In this document: positions 54,720 through 64,000 of the stretch, piece after piece
Numbering within the stretch: position 1 is the first letter of the stretch
Layout of the letters: every line of letters begins with the position of its first letter
Assembly: GCA_021234155.1 (NCBI GenBank)
Contig: JAJEKV010000003.1
Location: forward strand, 31,727,166-31,791,165
Source of the DNA: Isoetes taiwanensis
Lineage: Eukaryota > Streptophyta > Lycopodiopsida > Isoetales > Isoetaceae
Reading direction: 5' to 3'
DNA: 64,000 bases
The notes under the pieces: model-generated
What the model was told of the DNA's origin: nothing
Database searches by the model: none
Seen by the model: only the letters and a program-made list of their open reading frames with translations
Position numbers and translations under genes: made by a program

Positions 54720-55610
54720 GCACAACATTATGCAGCCTATCAGGCACTCACCACAGGCTTTTGTTTACGAAAGACTTGCTCGTTTAGGGACCGGATGTCG
54801 AACCCATCCGTATTATAACCCCTTCCAATGAAAGGAAATGGTGTATTGAGATTGCACAAGCCATACCGCACATTAAAAGGTGATCGCAGAAAGGACCTGT
54901 GCCTGTTCCTGCGGACTGGAAAGTTAAACCTGAGGACATTGAACAAGTTGGCATAGTGGTGGCAATGTGGGAAGGCACGACGAACAATGTGCAAGATGTT
55001 ATCATATGCAAAGATTGAGGACACACACGCATTGCGCCTCGGAGTACATTCTGAAATGGCGCAATTATGATCCGTCTTTGATGACAGCCAGCAAAATGAA
55101 CAAGCCAGCCACAGGGAAAAACGTCCCCACATCAGCTAAGGGTTATGGCTGGTTGTTGCCATCCTATGAATCTCTCTCTCTTTGTCAGGAATAAAGGAAA
55201 ACAGACATATTGGTAGGGTTCTCGGCATGCGAAAATGGTTTGTCTACGAACAAGAAGCCTCCCGAAATGTGCTTTGAAAGCGATTCGGGGATCGAAAAAT
55301 GCCCTCCATGATGGACACCAATTGGCTAAGAGCCGGCCAAGAAAAAAGTGTGAAGCCTATTGCTACTTTGGGAGAGACGTCAACACCAAAAAAATGTTGT
55401 TGAAGAACCACAATCCACGATAAACCCCTCCGTATTATTAACCCTACTCTTCCTCTTGCTTTGAAGGCCCCGGATAGCACTACATCCGGGTGGATTTATT
55501 CCAAAAAACTCCCTCCTTTCAAAATTAACCTTAGAAATCGACACTGGCCGACGATAGCCCGCGACCCGCCAGCTTCTCAACCCCCGATTCACGGATGCCT
55601 CCTCTAGACT
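54720..55610 (+). pseudogene. Degenerate upstream coding sequence
   Basis: Short plus-strand stretches look coding but are broken: VKPEDIEQVGIVVAMW (54925), then fragments around 54967-55194 and 55235-55423 (KWFVYEQEA-like reading near 55230). They may be the N-terminal exons of the ParB-like gene. No domain recognised. Confidence 0.35.
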
Positions 55611-56837
55611 AGCATTGACATGGCCCCACGCACCTGCCATTCCAGTCGAGTTGAAGTTCAATCCGGAAGAGGAACGCAAGATGGCAGAGCAAACCACTCG
55701 TGAACAGTTTAAAAGGTTTTACCCCTTAGGGGTTAATTGGTTTACAAAGATTTCTATTTTTGATTGTGAACCTGCACCAGCAAACTTGACACACAGAATG
55801 CGATCAAATGACCATGTTCAACCTCTGGTTAAAAGCTTCAAGACATACCCAATAGAGGTCCTCACACCTGCTGACGTCGTGCCGTTTGACCCTATTACCA
55901 GGTAACTGATTCTTTATCTTTTGGACACTCGTTATGTAGATTTGACTTGATGGTTACTCTATCTTTCAGGAGGAGGGTGACATGGAGCAATCCAGAGGAT
56001 TTGAAGGGCAAGAAATTTTATATTATTTCTGGCAACCACAGTATTTGCGCGGCACAACTCCTTTGTTCGTCGTCGGCCAGTTGGAGCAGCAACTAGAATT
56101 TGCCAAAGTATATGCTAGAAGAAGATCGAGGGTGCTCAACGGAAATCTTACAGACAAGGAATATATAGAGTTGAGTATTCAATGCAACGAAGTAATTGCA
56201 AACACCGTCTACAGAGAGCCACTGATTGAAAAACTGCAACAACTTCGTCATCAGCACACAAGGCTTATGGCTGTCCTCCACAAGGACCTATAGGGACAGC
56301 TACAACTTCAGCTTGGAAGGTATTTATTCATTTTCTACTCGCCAACATCGCGGCCGCGATCTTGATGACCTTTGCTTCTGCAGGATTTCCATGAAATTGC
56401 AACGACCACCTTGAAAGTGCAGGAGCTTAAGGATGAAAAACAATTCATCTTTATGAATGAGAAGGTTTTCAAGAAGTTAATGGAAGTTGCCGGAATGTGG
56501 GTGAGCCGTAAACTCAGTGACGACCATGGTGAGTTTCCGGACAAGCCATCCAAAGACTTCTTTAACAAGACCTGGCTCCGGTTGCTACGAGGTATGTCGA
56601 ATGCAGAGATGTCACTGCTGCTCGATGAGATTATAGAAGGCAAGACTTATTTAAAGGTGCAGTCAGGGTATAGCGGGAGATTTGATTGCAAACAACGGGC
56701 AACTGACATCAGAACCCTCACTTTTATGAGGCGCGAAATTTTATCTTATGCCACAAATTTGCTGCAAAAGGATTTCGATAGCTGGGAGGAATTGCTTCAG
56801 GCTTTTCCTGATTTGACTGAACAGAGAATACTGGATA

Positions 56838-58298
56838 TATCAGATACCGATACAGAGTACGTGAAGGCTAACTATAACAAGGATCATACACTAGGTAACC
56901 TACCTGTAGCCTTTCTGGAGCCAATCAGAAATATTCTAAAGCCAGAAGAGGCTAGAAAAAGAAAGGAAAAGAAAAATGTTGTCATAGCAGTGACAAAGGA
57001 TGGCATCCCTACTTCCTCCCAAGTGTCAGAGAATGCGACATTGATATTTATTGACATCCGAGGGATGAACAAGGTATGGGATTGCAAGAAATACACAGAC
57101 TTTTTTACAAGGATAGCTACCATGACGACTGCCAAAGTTTATCACTTGGTTATTATCATGCGCTCTGTGAATTTGCCCAATTGCTTGTACAGTCAGAAGC
57201 AAATTCAGGGCGGTGGCCACCTATCTTTAGGTTCTTATGAAGAAATGGGATGGGAGAGCAAACGAAGGGTGAAAGAACATCAGTACTATATTAGTCATAT
57301 GTGCATTAACAGGAGTGATGTTCGTGTAGAACCTGTGCAACCAGAGCTGGAGCTTCGCCTATCTCCACACAGCAAGGCTCCTAAGTCAACACCATTGCCT
57401 CCAATGCCGCTAACAGGTAATGAGGATGCCGATGAGAAGATAAAAAAGAAATTTCAGACTCTTTTTACAGGCAAACCAAGATTCAAATGGGCGGCAATGG
57501 AAGGAGATCTTGTATTGAAATGCCAAATTTGAAAACCTCGTATGCCTACCATATTGTTGAACAAATTGGTGCCGACCGACGGTTGCGCTCGATTTCTTTT
57601 TTTGCCGACAGCTTCTCGTGTTGCTCTTATGCAAGGGAAAAAGAGCGTGGCCTTCGAAAGTTCAGGTAAAGTGTGCCGTTTCCTAAGGGCGTTCTTGGAA
57701 ACGCTTGAGAAAATGGCCAATCAAAGTAAAAGGGGGTTTGAAGAAGAGGAGAAAGCAGAGAATGCTGAGCCTGATCCAGCGCTGCCCAACATCAGTATCA
57801 CCCAAAACACAGATCTATCAAGGTTGGATACCATTTTGGAAAACCTCGATGCTAAGTCCTACGAGGAGAGAATGCAAGAAACAAAGCGCTTGCTTGAAGA
57901 GACGGAAAAAGGTATAGAAGCCCTCGAGCCCACTTTTCAAAAATTAAGTGCACTTAATGAGAAGCTTGATGGGTACATGCCATTCTTGACAGTCGAACAT
58001 AAGTTTGAATACTTGGGCGTAGAACACATGGAAACAGACCAACAGCACATGGAAACAGACCAAGATGAGGCTGTTGGGACACAAGAGCATCAGGTACACA
58101 GCAAGAAGCAGAAGCTCTTTTATCCACAGCAAATTGCTACTCAATCGGAGAAGGATCTTATAGGCGGGAACAGTGCAGGGGAGAGTGAAAAATGGGAGCC
58201 TGATTCACATGTGCAGCGCATCGCAAACGCCATTGGTGTTGAGATTCCAGATGTCACAGGTTATTCAGAGATGGACACAACACAAGCTAATACTGCAT
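56838..58298 (+). repeat. Tandem duplication, unit 1 (about 1.46 kb)
   Basis: 56838-58298 is repeated at 58299-59765 with about 97% identity by eye. The junction shows the short shared word ATATATCAGATACCGATAC at the start of unit 1 and the start of unit 2, consistent with recombination at microhomology. Confidence 0.93.
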
Positions 58299-59765
58299 AT
58301 ATCAGATACCGATACAGAGTACATGAAGGCTAACTATAACAAGGATCATACACTAGGTAACCTACCTGTAGCCTTTCTGGAGCCAATCAGAAATATTCTA
58401 AAGCCAGAAGAGGCTAGAAAAAGAAAGGAAAAGAAAAATGTTGTCATAGCAGTGACAAAGGATGGCATCCCTACTTCCTCCCAAGTGTCAGAGAATGCGA
58501 CATTGATATTTATTGACATCCGAGGGATGAACAAGGTATGGGATTGCAAGAAATACACAGACCTATTTACAAGGATAGCTACCATGACGACTGCCAAAGT
58601 TTATCACTTGGTTATTATCATGCGCTCTGTGAATTTGCCCAATTGCTTGTACAGTCAGAAGCAAATTCAGGGCGGTGGCCACCTATCTTTAGGTTCTTAT
58701 GAAGAAATGGGATGGGAGAGCAAACGAAGGGTGAAAGAACATCAGTACTATATTAGTCATATGTGCATTAACAGGAGTGATGTTCGTGTAGCACCAATGC
58801 AACAGAGCTGGAGCTCGCTATCTCCACACAAAGAAGGCTCCTAAGTCAACACCATTGCCTCCAATGCCGCTAACAGGTAATGAGGATGCCGATGAGAAGA
58901 TAAAAAAGAAATTTCAGACTCTTTTTACAGGCAAACCAAGATTCAAATGGGCGGCAATGGAAGGAGATCTTGTATTGAAATGCCAGCTGAAAACCTCGTA
59001 TGCCTACCATATTGTTGAACAGCTGGTGCCGACTGACGGTTGCATTCTGGATTTCTTTTTGGCTGGGACAACTTCTCGTGTTGCTCTTATGCAAGGGAAA
59101 AAGAGCGTGGCCTTCGAAAGTTCAGGTAAAGTGTGTCGTTTCCTGAGAGCGTTCTTGGAAACGCTTGAGAAAATGGCCAATCAAAGTGCGGGAGGGTTTG
59201 AAGAAGAGGAGAAAGCAGAGAATGCTGAGCCTGATCCAGCGCTGCCCAACATCAGTATCACCCAAAACACAGATCTATCAAGGTTGGATACCATTTTGGA
59301 AAACCTCGATGCTAAGTCCTACGAGGAGAGAATGCAAGAAACAAAGCGCTTGCTTGAAGAGACGAAAAAAGGTATAGAAGCCCTCGAGCCCACTTTTCAA
59401 AAATTAAGTGCACTTAATGAGAAGCTTGATGGGTACAAGCCATTCTTGACAGGCGAACATAAGTTTGAATACTTGGGCGTAGAACACATGGAAACAGACC
59501 AACAGCACATGGAAACAGACCAACAGCACATGGAAACAGACCAGAGGTTGTTGGGACACAAGAGCATCAGGTACACAGCAAGAAGCAGAAGCTCTTTCAT
59601 CCACAGCAAATTGCTACTCAATCGGAGAAGGATCTTATAGGCGGGAATAGTGCAGGGGAGAGTGAAAAATGGGAGCCTGATTCACATGTGCAGCGCATCG
59701 CAAATGCCATGGGTGTTGAGATTCCAGATGTCACAGGTTATTCAGAGATGGACACAACACAAGCT
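58299..59765 (+). repeat. Tandem duplication, unit 2
   Basis: Second copy of 56838-58298. It differs by scattered substitutions and an extra HMETDQQ repeat (three against two). It leads into the original C-terminus of the gene. Confidence 0.93.
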
Positions 59766-59954
59766 ATGGAAATGGGTAGAGAGCATGTCATCCGCATGGC
59801 CAATGAAATGGGTGTGATACCTGATAGCGTATCTGAAACACAATCAGAAGTATGAATATTGTATATTACTTCCTTCAATGAAAATTTTGGTTTCAGGAAT
59901 ATGTATTACCATATGTTTTTGTCTTTATTACTACTTCGTGCATGTTTAATGCTA

Positions 59955-60145
59955 AAAATAATCGCGACCGCGATCCTCTGTGGCAAATATATGGCTTTAA
60001 ATACTGAATTTTTTGTGATATGCTTGCTCCACTGTACCTTCTTTTAACGCAATGCTCTCATATGGTTTTAATAAAAGGCTCATTATTTTGTCTCCTTTCA
60101 GCTGCGAAAGATCGCTTTCGCGATTCTTGCGATAAGATTGAGCAT
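59955..60145. repeat. Right-hand GATCGCGG-type palindromes
   Basis: AATCGCGACCGCGATCC at 59960 and AGATCGCTTTCGCGATTC at 60108, followed by TTGCGATAAGATTGAGCATT, which resembles TCTTATCGAGCATTGGCAAG at 48352. Possible right end of the element that starts near 54.2 kb. 60146-60345 holds nothing recognised. Confidence 0.6.
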
Positions 60146-60345
60146 TCCCTCCTACTACATTCTACTCACGATGGACCTTTGCATGAGCTGTAAAAATTAT
60201 ATTTCCGAACAACACTGAATCATTTGCAGAATTTGTGCAAAAAATGCCAACTTTTACTCAGTTGGTAGTAGTTTCTGCACTATATGGCTAACCACTAACC
60301 TATTTCATGCTAAACGAGAATTCCAAATTTCTCTAATTAATTAAT

Positions 60346-63259
60346 TCATGCTTCAATATTAACACCTGAATATAAGGGCCTTTGCAACTTCCTAACCTCA
60401 ATTGCATCACAAGTAGATGAAGAAGCAGGTTCAATTTCCACCAGTTCCCACTTATTTACATATGACGTATTCTCGCATCTATCCCAATGTTCATCTAAAC
60501 AAAAACTACAAAAGCAAGAATCTTCGAACCTGTAATTGAGTTGTTGATCCCAAGCTGAATGCGCGTACACGATGAATTTTTTGGATATCCTTCACCGTAT
60601 GTGCTCCCCATTCCTTACGCCTATCGACTTCTCCTGCTTTAACTTCCCAAAAAAATCTTTTAATATCTTTCCTTTTTGTTTTTGGTTCCTCTTTAGAAGA
60701 AACTGTACTAGAATATAACTCCTTGGCAGCCTCCACAATATCATGTGCATTCTCTATCTTAGTATCAGGATATAGGAGTTGGACCATTCTAATCCATCTC
60801 TTTAATTCAGTAGCCTTGCCATCATGTTCTCCCTTTCCGTGGTCTGAACCACAATAATTCCACATCATATGAATTAGAGTCTGATAAGAGTATCTAGCAA
60901 TAAAATAAAATGGCCTTGCAGCTTTGAATTGTGATGCAGCACCATCAGAAAAAACCCAGTGCCTACGTGGTTTCAGTCCTTGCTCTTCCATATAATTGAA
61001 GTGTATATCAAAGCAATGCTGCACGAATAAGGTATCATGTTTACGGTCATTTGATATGTAATAATGTGTTTCTTTTACTACTTCACCATTCTCAGCCACA
61101 TGATAAGTAATGTGGACAAGAATGGTCACTTGCACGCTTATCCAGTATTGAGATTGCACCTGTGTTCTCTCTTTCAATATGTAATTTTCCGCAAAATCCA
61201 CCACTGACACTATGACATCTGAAGGAAGATTATCGAGCATTTCACGAAACTGTTTATCTTGCCATTTGTATTTGAAATTGTGGAGGGGAAATTTTTCCAA
61301 CCTGTCTTTGAGTTTGCTTATTAGCATGGTGTGGTCTCTTTGTATTGGTGTTTCAAAACTTTCTTAGGCTCTCCACGTTTATCCACACCTCCATGTTCAT
61401 AGTCGATGTACTCCCATTTCACAACCTCCTCACTCTCTAATTCCTTGGGGCAGATTGCAAACTTCTTTATCCCACACTCACTACCGTCAATGCAATCCTT
61501 ACTATAGAATTCATCAATCTCACCTTTCTGGCAAACAATACATTTCCAAAGATCACTAATGTCTGTAAAAATCTTGCACTCACAAGTACATGACTTTGAG
61601 TGCTTCTTCCTGAATTTAGTTAAACCATCCAATAGCATTTGTAGCCTGACATGATGTATGCAACAACAAGTGCTATACTCTGCTAGCTTCACTACAAACC
61701 ACGGCTTCAAATTTTGAAAAGCTGAAGCTCCAACTTTGACATTTGGATGTTTTGCTTTGAAAGATTTATAGAGTTGCATCTAAGAACAAAACAATAGTTG
61801 ATTATCAATCTCCAACCCCAAACCGCAAACATGAACTATAATAATGAAATTTGAAACCACAAAATAAAACAATATCCATTAGAAACCTTAAAATCACAAT
61901 CTAACCTGAACAACAATCCATCAAACCATAATCTAGACCCACAATGTAATCCACAACCACAATCACAAGCAAATTGAAACCAAAAACCACATTCCAATCC
62001 AAAACCACAATCTAATCAAAACCATAATCTAGAACCACAATGTAATCTACAACCACAACCAAGTTTAAACCACAATGCAACGAATCACAATATAACTTGA
62101 ACCACAGTCTAATCTAACTAATACAATCCAAGCCAATGGAATTGAACCACAATGTAATCCAAAACCACAATCTATTCCAACCATAATGCAGTCCATCTTG
62201 GATCTAAAACTATAATATGCTATTTACAATAACAATCTATAATCTATTATAGAGGATCTAGAGAAAATTGTGATCAAATCAAGCTTGAAAGAGTAGATAG
62301 ATAATAGAGTAGTAACTAACTTGGCTTTGCTCTAAGTAATGTGTAGCATGCTCTTCTCTGATATTTCTTTCAAGTCTCCTAGATTTCACATCCTTTGTGT
62401 TTGGAGAGACCCTAGTATTAGAAATCCAAAAATCCTGTACAAGAGCAATGACAGAATCAGAAATGGAATCACATTTTCTTCCCCTTCTATAGTACACCCA
62501 TTTTCCTGAATTGCAATTTATCTCAAATTTGTCTCTCTTTGCAGCAGTCAAATTTCTTGGGTGAACATCAAGAACTTTTCCCATTTTTCTGTAGCTGTTG
62601 TTCTGTTCATTGCCTATTGCCATTGCTAAACAAGATTTTTTAGCAGCCATACAATCTAGACTAGTTGATTGCTTCATGATTTGGATTGAATCTCTGATAT
62701 TATCTATTATGGTTGTTTTTGCTTCCAGATTCTTTAAGAGATCCCCAACTATCTCTTCCATAGCTTTATGTTCTAGTACATCAATCAATATTTCTCGTTT
62801 AATCTGGAGATTCATTGTTTTTGTTTGCCTCAAGAATGAATTGACGGTGTTTAACACTACTCTCCTTTTTGTTGCACCACTTTTATCCAACCCATCTTGA
62901 CCTCCAATCTGCACCAATGCCTCATTAGCTTCTTTTTGTCTTTTTCTCTGCCTTTGTTTCTTCAGACGTTCTTGCTCTGTATCTCTCTTTTTTCTCTTCT
63001 TGATATTCTTTATAGTATTGTCCACAATACTAGGACCATGACCGATTGTCTTATTATCATCTGCATTCTCAAGATTGACACTAGAAATAGTTGCATGTTC
63101 TAAAGCACAATCTAAAACTTCCCCAGATTGAATTTCTTTCAACAATGATCTCAAACTCACCCTAAAAAATGGATCTTCATTCTGGATGTTCTGGATTTCT
63201 TCATCTGCCATATCTAAGAATACATCTTTCTTCTCCATTTTTTCAGAAATGTGCTTCAC
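60346..63259 (-). pseudogene. DDE-type transposase-like protein, copy 2 (about two frameshifts)
   Basis: Exon 1 (63259-62321) is Lys-rich, then has VIALVQDFWISNTRVSPNTK and ends at CAA|GTTAGT. Exon 2 starts at 61779 after TTCTTAG (MQLYKSFKAKHPNVKVGASA; TCCCIHH; CTCECK). The catalytic part (61327-60506) has VVDFAENY, FSDGAASQFK and HGKGEHDG, matching copy 1 at 16-2391. FFWEVKAGEVDRR follows without the intron seen in copy 1. The end (60570-60346) has CFCSFCLDEHWDRC. Frame changes lie near 61325 (between KETTP and MLISKL) and near 60560 (before SAWDQQL), so the gene is probably dead, unless these are assembly errors. The alternative start ATG 63238 (MEKKDVFLDMADEE) is more likely than 63259. 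Confidence 0.72.
61790..62190 (-). repeat. Degenerate ACCACAATCTAATC-type repeat in the intron of copy 2
   Basis: About twenty worn units of AACCACAATCTAATCC / AACCACAATGTAATCC fill the 540-bp intron between exons 1 and 2. Copy 1 in this window does not show its corresponding intron. Confidence 0.8.
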
Positions 63260-64000
63260 AATGTAGACTTACCAAAATAATACTGAGCAAAAGAATGAGG
63301 AACAAACTCCCTCTACATGTTTCCACCGTTTGAGCATTTGAAAAGATTCCCTCCAGCATTAATGAAGTGGTTGGTTATTATTAGAATCACTCATCGGTTA
63401 CTGGAAAAGGCGTCAACGTAATCAATGTTATACAATTTCTCAAACCACAAATGCATTTCTTAAACCACAAATACAAGCTATACTTTTAAGTTTTTTTTTT
63501 TTTTTTTGGGGAGGGGACATGGGAACACCAAAACTGATCCACTATAGCGTGAATCCACCCACCCGAAGTCCCAAGTATAACTTTGCAAGGGCATCCATTA
63601 ATTTATGACAGTGTCAATGGGTAAAAGTATGCTGGTGGGTATCAAAAGCATGCGTCCGGACGCATGCTTATAGCAGGGTTTTAGCCCGCTTAAAGCACCC
63701 CTGCTTTTGCTTAATTTGGGTGCTGATGGGTGTAACTGCCCGTCATTTTTTTTCACATCCTTCATGTACTCACACGTCCACCTCACGAACGAACCGTTAG
63801 GAAAATGATTGTGAGATTTTGGCTGGATTTTCGCGTGAGTGGTAGTACGTTGCAAATTCGATCGAGCCCAGAACTTCGGCGTCATGGCCCTTAAAATTCT
63901 CCCTCCAATTCACTTATTCTCCCTCTCTCAGGAATTTCATGGCGCTCCCTGATACCGGCCTGGAGGCAATCACACGTTTAACATTGGATTTTTGGCCTGA
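63260..64000. other. Right edge, no gene recognised
   Basis: Upstream flank of DDE copy 2. A T-run at 63489-63508 and a 24-bp perfect palindrome at 63646-63669 (arm AAGCATGCGTCC). CTCACCTC-rich sequence near 63780. A 95-codon minus frame at 63598-63885 has no recognisable domain. Confidence 0.4.

Larger units (their letters stand above)
55615..59855 (+). pseudogene. ParB-like-domain protein with large internal tandem duplication
   Basis: Exon 1 ends at 55901 (IPVELKFNPEEERKMAEQ, then YPIEVLTPADVVPFDPIT) and joins in phase at 55970 to TWSNPEDLKGKKFYIISGNH followed by SICAAQ. The VxxL.P.DV.P.dP...GNHS..AA pattern resembles the ParB/sulfiredoxin fold (inference). The frame then shifts, continuing as QLEFAKVYARRRSRVLNGNL. 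Exon from 56380: long helical region, a segment with VVIAVTKDG and ATLIFIDIRGMNKVWD, then CLYSQKQIQGGGHLSLGSYE and EMGWESKRRVKEHQYYISHM, then an acidic tail with HMETDQQ repeats. A stop at 57530 interrupts unit 1; unit 2 is also interrupted near 58840 and 59637. The last codons (MGVIPDSVSE) end at 59855. Function unknown. Confidence 0.55.

Overview
The window looks like nuclear DNA of a land plant, most likely a seed-free one such as a fern, lycophyte or bryophyte. The evidence is spliced genes with GT-AG introns, a Ty3/gypsy chromovirus primed by initiator-tRNA(Met), a Mutator-like element that carries a Ulp1-type protease, and PPR gene fragments. Some families here (an HSPA12-like Hsp70, and a DDE-type protein I otherwise associate with invertebrate genomes) are unusual for flowering plants. 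The species assignment is inference. Almost the whole window is mobile DNA, much of it nested, and few genes look like ordinary host genes.

Layout. 1-2.4 kb (+): 3' exons of a DDE-type transposase-like gene; a diverged relative lies at 60.3-63.3 kb (-). 2.9-6.1 kb (-): a multi-exon gene with a coiled coil, half a RING-like motif and an FCP1-like phosphatase domain. 6.2-8.2 kb (-), 9.7-13.7 kb (+) and 43.4-48.2 kb (-): three copies of a DUF7869-type transposon gene (A, B, C). Beyond the 3' end of copies B and C lies a set of very small genes, each coding for exactly 80 residues and in matching order. 16.0-17.8 kb (-): a broken HSPA12-like Hsp70 gene with a 183-bp MITE just upstream of its TATA box.

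18.545-25.202 kb: a complete-looking Mutator-like element with 9-bp target duplications, inverted termini carrying arrays of a GATCCCCTCCTCCGGGATC motif, a SWIM-type MULE transposase (-) and a Ulp1 peptidase gene (+). A 725-bp hAT-like element is inserted into a Ulp1 exon. 26.6-41.6 kb: a LINE split by a 13.0-kb Ty3/gypsy chromovirus (27,365-40,404). 44.2-46.0 kb: a LINE copy inserted into DUF7869 copy C. 48.3-53.1 kb: an element with inverted arms holding a PPR gene fragment. 54.2-60.1 kb: a ParB-like gene with a 1.46-kb internal tandem duplication, surrounded by GATCGCGGCCGCGATC motifs.

Most striking finding: the chromovirus carries, between its 5' LTR and gag, an intact 370-codon reading frame. 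Its first ten residues are the start of histone H3 (ARTKQTARK after the Met) and its last ~95 are an H3 histone fold, separated by a long charged linker. The same element ends pol with a chromodomain, the module that in known chromoviruses reads methylated H3 tails. A second theme is that at least five unrelated elements each carry their own array of a GC-rich self-complementary motif.
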